8,404 nucleotides of DNA from an uncultured Bacilli bacterium (GTDB lineage: Bacteria; Bacillota_I; Bacilli_A; RF39; UBA660): positions 1-8,404 of the forward strand of contig CALVMI010000054.1 of NCBI GenBank assembly GCA_944345045.1. The letters run 5' to 3'. Positions within the stretch are counted from its first letter, which is position 1. Every line of letters begins with the position of its first letter. The notes under the pieces were generated by a model that worked only from the letters and a program-made list of their open reading frames with translations, had not been told where the DNA came from and did no database searches. Positions 6,050 through 8,404 of the stretch are shown here, piece by piece. A program made the translations under genes and the position numbers.

Positions 6050-6276
6050 TAGATGAAAATTTTGATATAATTATGATGGATGATAAAGAATATGTTGTTA
6101 TCGAAAAATTTTCTATAGAAGATAAGAACTATTTTGTTTTAAATGAAATAGATGGTGATACTTTGTTAAATACCCGTTTTATTTTAAGAGAGGCCGATGG
6201 TTTATTATATTCTATTGATGAGGAAGAAGAAAAAAAGAAAGTCGAACAATTTTTGCTTAAAGAGATTATGGAATAG
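6046..6276 (+). CDS. DUF1292-like small acidic protein
   Basis: A 76-aa acidic protein whose pattern fits DUF1292 (the YrzB type): DIIMMDDKEYVVIEKFSIED, then a second strand pair NYFVLNEIDGD, then RFILREADGLLYSIDEEEEK ending in the helix KVEQFLLKEI. The family usually reads 'I.L.DE.G.E..F.V...F...G..Y..L ..... D.....I.DEEE...V...F'. Members are small soluble proteins of Firmicutes with no defined biochemical function. It overlaps the preceding 499-aa gene by 4 nt (ATGA), with AAGGAG at 6029-6034 inside that gene as ribosome binding site, so the pair forms an operon and may share a function. A weak hairpin and T tract follow. Confidence 0.8.
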   Translation: MIDENFDIIMMDDKEYVVIEKFSIEDKNYFVLNEIDGDTLLNTRFILREADGLLYSIDEEEEKKKVEQFLLKEIME

Positions 6277-6291
6277 CTTTAAGCTTTTTTT
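6275..6291 (+). terminator. Short-stem terminator of the two-gene plus-strand operon
   Basis: AGCT (6275-6278) and AGCT (6282-6285) pair around a 3-nt loop, followed by seven T (6285-6291). The stem overlaps the stop codon and is short, so efficiency is doubtful. Confidence 0.4.
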
Positions 6292-6294
6292 ATG

Positions 6295-6321
6295 AAAAAA
6301 GAAACGAGAAATTCGTTTCTT
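6295..6321 (-). terminator. Rho-independent terminator of the CPBP/metallophosphoesterase operon
   Basis: AAGAAACGA (6299-6307) pairs perfectly with TCGTTTCTT (6313-6321) around a 5-nt loop. Reading on the minus strand it starts 2 nt after the stop codon and is followed by T (complement of the A run at 6295-6300). Confidence 0.8.
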
Positions 6322-6323
6322 AG

Positions 6324-7190
6324 TTATTCGTAATTATATAGACGATATAGGGAGATGGATGGCATATTTAAAAATCTGATGCTTATATTTTCAGTTCCAA
6401 TTCCATTTGAGACATACATAGTACTTTTATTTGATGTAAACATTCCTCTTGTATAGTCTCCAACATTTTCTTTTTTTATTAGGCCACCATAATAAGGGAT
6501 ATTTATTAGACCACCAAGAGAATGACCTGCTAAAACTAAATTTGCTTCATTTTGAACATTTGTAAAAATAATGGGTTCATGTGTTAATAAAATTTGATAA
6601 TATTCATTTTCAGTTTCTGTTTGAAAAGCCAATGTATAATCTGGAGTATTTCGACTAATTGAAGAAATACCGCTTAAATAAATTGGTGTGGTACCTTCAT
6701 AATAAATGGGAATATTTTTATTTTCTAAAATGGTAAAACCTGCTTCCGTCATAATTTCTTCATAGAGTTTAATATTTAAATAATCACTATCACCTTTAAT
6801 GGCATATTTACCAATAGAAGCGGATGTTTTTTTTAATGCTTCTTTTAAAAAAGAAACATTTTCCTCGGATAAATTAATATATGCATCAAATAAATCACCG
6901 GTAAATGCAAGAATATCTGGTTTATTTTTATTAATTTCTTCGACTACTTTTTCTACTTCTTTTTCATTGGTCGTTCTTCCAAAATGAATATCTGAAAATT
7001 GAACAATTTTAAAACCATTGAAAGAATCGGGAATCGATGTATTTATTACAGCGTATTCTTTAGTAGTTAACAGTTTTGGCTCAATAAAGAACATATAGCA
7101 AGTAAGTAAAATGATTACTATTAATATAAAGATGCCGATTTTTGGTAAAACACCTAATTTTTTCTTTTCTTCTTGTGCTTTTTCTTCCAT
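6324..7190 (-). CDS. Membrane-anchored metallophosphoesterase with altered active-site motifs
   Basis: A 288-aa protein with an N-terminal cytoplasmic charged stretch (residues 1-16), one membrane segment (about 17-36) and a calcineurin-like phosphoesterase domain of the YkuE/YaeI kind (about 58-275). Metal-binding motifs visible: DIH (67-69), GDLFD (98-102) and LTHEP (202-206). The usual GNHD motif reads GDSD (133-136) and the usual GHTHGGQ reads GHSLGGL (222-228), so the histidine normally assisting catalysis and one metal-site histidine are replaced. Members of this group act on phospholipid-type substrates such as UDP-diacylglucosamine or lipid headgroups, with the domain placed at the membrane; activity of this variant is uncertain. 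The ATG is one base after the stop of the CPBP gene (TAATATG), so the two genes are co-transcribed and likely translationally coupled. The gene ends at a strong terminator. Confidence 0.9.
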   Translation of the reverse strand: MEEKAQEEKKKLGVLPKIGIFILIVIILLTCYMFFIEPKLLTTKEYAVINTSIPDSFNGFKIVQFSDIHFGRTTNEKEVEKVVEEINKNKPDILAFTGDLFDAYINLSEENVSFLKEALKKTSASIGKYAIKGDSDYLNIKLYEEIMTEAGFTILENKNIPIYYEGTTPIYLSGISSISRNTPDYTLAFQTETENEYYQILLTHEPIIFTNVQNEANLVLAGHSLGGLINIPYYGGLIKKENVGDYTRGMFTSNKSTMYVSNGIGTENISIRFLNMPSISLYRLYNYE

Positions 7191-7191
7191 A

Positions 7192-7896
7192 TTAGCCGCC
7201 TATAAGAACTAAAACTACACTTAATGTGTTATGTAGCATATGTGCAAATACACTTGTATAAATGTTATCCGTTTCTAAGTATGCTTTACCAAAGAAGTAG
7301 CCAAAACCACTGTAAGGAATAAGAAATAAAAGTTGTGTCCAAACAAAGTTTTCAGTTAAAGAAGCAAGTAGATGAACACTTCCAAATAATAAAGAAGTAA
7401 CAATTAAGAAAACTGTTTTGTTTTTAAATGCTCCTTTAAAATTTTTTCTAAATAATATTTCTTCAATAAATGGTCCAAGAATAGTCATAGATATTACTGA
7501 GAAAAAAGGAAAAGCATCAATTGTCATTCTGTTTCCAGCTTCATTAGCAGCTAGACTATTCGTAATAGCAATAATAATTGAATTTGTAATAAGCATGAAA
7601 AGTAATCCTTCGATCCAATATATTACACTTTTACGACCATAATTTTTAAAATTTTTAATAAAGCTTTTTAATTCAGTAAATAAACTTTGACGATAAATAG
7701 AGAGAATAAGAAAAATGGTTAAGATATAGATGCAGATGTTCGCTAAGATATAAATATTTGAATTTATTAAATTAAGTGAAAAAGCATCAAACAAGAGAAC
7801 AACTAATTCTGGAATAATTATCATATAAGCTAAAATAATTAAAATAGCTAACCCAAGTTTGGCAAAATTAATTTGATTAAAAAAATCTTTTATCAT
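7192..7896 (-). CDS. CPBP family intramembrane glutamic/metalloprotease (CAAX-like, Abi)
   Basis: A 234-aa polytopic membrane protein with about 6-7 hydrophobic segments. The three conserved CPBP motifs are intact in the C-terminal half: EEILFR (EExxxR, residues 145-150), FGSVH (FxxxH, 171-175) and HMLHN (HxxxN, 219-223). In eukaryotic relatives these residues process prenylated CAAX proteins; bacterial members act in bacteriocin immunity, peptide processing or have no known substrate. AAAGGATG precedes the ATG by about 7 nt, and a well-formed promoter lies just upstream. It is the first gene of an operon with the metallophosphoesterase. The divergently transcribed 49-aa peptide and secreted protein are possible functional partners, but nothing in the sequence proves this. 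Confidence 0.9.
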   Translation of the reverse strand: MIKDFFNQINFAKLGLAILIILAYMIIIPELVVLLFDAFSLNLINSNIYILANICIYILTIFLILSIYRQSLFTELKSFIKNFKNYGRKSVIYWIEGLLFMLITNSIIIAITNSLAANEAGNRMTIDAFPFFSVISMTILGPFIEEILFRKNFKGAFKNKTVFLIVTSLLFGSVHLLASLTENFVWTQLLFLIPYSGFGYFFGKAYLETDNIYTSVFAHMLHNTLSVVLVLIGG

Positions 7897-7915
7897 ATTA
7901 TCACATCCTTTAAAA

Positions 7916-7944
7916 AATATATCATAAAGAAGTTAGAATATCAA
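7916..7944 (-). promoter_or_regulatory. Promoter of the CPBP/metallophosphoesterase operon
   Basis: On the minus strand: TTGATA (complement of 7939-7944), 17-nt spacer, TATATT (complement of 7916-7921) preceded by TGA, giving an extended -10. An overlapping alternative is TTGCAA (7945-7950) with an 18-nt spacer to TATGAT (complement of 7921-7926). Confidence 0.65.
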
Positions 7945-7973
7945 TTGCAAAAAGGTTAGTTAGACGTTATAAT
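7945..7973 (+). promoter_or_regulatory. SigA-type promoter of the 49-aa gene
   Basis: TTGCAA at 7945-7950, a 17-nt spacer and a perfect TATAAT at 7968-7973. The leader carries a ribosome binding site GGGAGG at 7985-7990, 8 nt before the ATG. Confidence 0.75.
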
Positions 7974-7998
7974 TAAAAAGAATAGGGAGGCGTTTTAG

Positions 7999-8148
7999 AT
8001 GAAAAAAAATGGAATTGTTCTTGTAGTGTCTCTTGTTATTACTGCTTTTTTTCTTTTTCTTTCTATTCCAAATTTCATTGAAAAAGAAAAGATTGATGAA
8101 TTAATTACACGTATGGAGGTGTGGCCAGGTTTTAAAGACGATGAATAA
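7999..8148 (+). CDS. Small single-pass membrane protein, 49 aa
   Basis: A 49-codon gene with a near-consensus promoter, a strong ribosome binding site (GGGAGG) and a TAA stop. The product begins MKKNGIVLVVSLVITAFFLF and continues with a short hydrophobic end (LSIPNF) and a charged tail IEKEKIDELITRMEVWPGFK, then DDE. Residues 5-23 form one membrane segment; two lysines before it and the acidic tail after it predict the C-terminus outside, and an uncleaved anchor is likelier than a secreted peptide because no small-x-small cleavage site is seen. I do not recognise a family. It lies 60 nt before the secreted-protein gene in the same direction with no terminator between, so co-transcription is likely. 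A phage holin or toxin reading is possible but unsupported. Confidence 0.75.
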   Translation: MKKNGIVLVVSLVITAFFLFLSIPNFIEKEKIDELITRMEVWPGFKDDE

Positions 8149-8195
8149 ACTTGACTTAAAAAATTAATTTGTGATACCATTTATATAGAATAGAT

Positions 8196-8203
8196 GAGGA
8201 GAG
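8196..8203 (+). promoter_or_regulatory. Ribosome binding site of the secreted protein gene
   Basis: AGGAGAGG-type sequence 5-6 nt before the ATG at 8209. It decides that start. Confidence 0.6.
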
Positions 8204-8208
8204 GCAAA

Positions 8209-8404
8209 ATGAAAGAGAGCTTGGGTAAAATTATATTTTTGCTTTTGTGTTTTTTTTCTACTACGATTTTTGTGAATGCAGAATGTAGTTATGAAGAACA
8301 AGTAAAACTTTCTGCAGAAGCTTCTAATGTTCGTGTAGTTTATGAGATTATTGAAAATACTACGGAAGAAGAACTTAAAAATTATTTATATCCTATTAAT
8401 GATT
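8209..8404 (+). CDS. Secreted protein, 5' part only (runs off the window)
   Basis: An open frame of 65 complete codons reaching the window end. The first 24 residues form a signal peptide: MKESLGK, a hydrophobic core IIFLLLCFFSTTIFV and an NA end, giving a probable cut before ECSYEEQ. The exported part begins ECSYEEQVKLSAEASNVRVV and continues YEIIENTTEEELKNYL, an N-terminal pattern (CSYEE..KL..EA.NV...YE) that I recall from secreted proteins of uncultured Firmicutes but cannot assign to a named family. The cysteine near the cut site is two residues in and lacks a lipobox, so lipoprotein processing is not supported. Strong ribosome binding site; probably transcribed with the 49-aa gene. Confidence 0.8.
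   Translation, partial: MKESLGKIIFLLLCFFSTTIFVNAECSYEEQVKLSAEASNVRVVYEIIENTTEEELKNYLYPIND

Noticed and set aside
6799..6987. 62-codon plus-strand frame
   Set aside because: It is a shadow of the metallophosphoesterase with no start signals.
7418..7642. 74-codon plus-strand frame
   Set aside because: It is antisense to the CPBP protease, whose motifs are intact on the minus strand.
7995..8180. 61-codon minus-strand frame
   Set aside because: It covers the 49-aa gene and its downstream spacer on the opposite strand; it has no ribosome binding site, whereas the plus-strand gene has a full promoter and ribosome binding site.
8149..8208. Possible promoter of the secreted protein (TTGACT at about 8151)
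   Set aside because: No acceptable -10 box at 16-18 nt spacing was found; transcription from the upstream promoter is simpler.
7192..8404. Bacteriocin/immunity locus (CPBP protease plus small peptide)
   Set aside because: The 49-aa peptide lacks a double-glycine or other leader and no transporter or modification enzyme is present; kept only as a speculative remark.

Overview
The window is very AT-rich, uses TGA as an ordinary stop (the 499-codon gene ends at 6047-6049 with TGA), and carries Gram-positive style ribosome binding sites and U-tract terminators. A cysteine-rich CotY/CotZ/ExsY-type spore coat protein, a CBS-domain family II pyrophosphatase, a SEDS protein and a DUF1292-like protein together point to a low-GC, spore-forming Firmicute. 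An uncultured gut Bacilli lineage of the RF39 kind is my best guess, but this is inferred from family recall, not from a search.

Layout. Positions 8-1630 (+) encode a manganese-dependent inorganic pyrophosphatase with regulatory CBS and DRTGG inserts, closed by a hairpin terminator. Positions 1684-2161 hold two gene remnants joined head to head: the frameshifted C-terminus of an Rpn-type PD-(D/E)XK nuclease/transposase (-) and the C-terminus of a surface or pilin-like protein (+). A RodA/FtsW-type SEDS protein (-) follows and its stop codon directly abuts the second remnant. Divergent from it is a 96-aa protein of unknown function, which converges through a two-way terminator on a small membrane-anchored PTS EIIB-like protein (-). 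Divergent from that is the spore coat gene, preceded by a good match to a mother-cell SigK promoter. Then come a 499-aa unrecognised protein (coiled-coil-like front, one short hydrophobic segment, C-terminal domain) and, overlapping it by 4 nt, a DUF1292-like protein. On the minus strand, a CPBP intramembrane protease and a membrane-anchored metallophosphoesterase form a two-gene operon. Divergent from this operon are a 49-aa single-pass membrane peptide and the 5' end of a secreted protein cut by the window edge.

The genes do not form one obvious pathway. This looks like a chromosomal stretch of short transcription units, several of them envelope- or spore-related (SEDS protein, coat protein, membrane proteins). 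The most noteworthy points are the SigK-like promoter, the EIIB domain whose cysteine lies one position off the usual site, the metallophosphoesterase with two rewritten active-site motifs, the uncharacterised 499-aa/DUF1292 pair, the head-to-head junction of remnants, and back-to-back promoters sharing a palindromic -35 hexamer. I did not see a convincing defence island, CRISPR array, tRNA/rRNA gene or complete mobile element.
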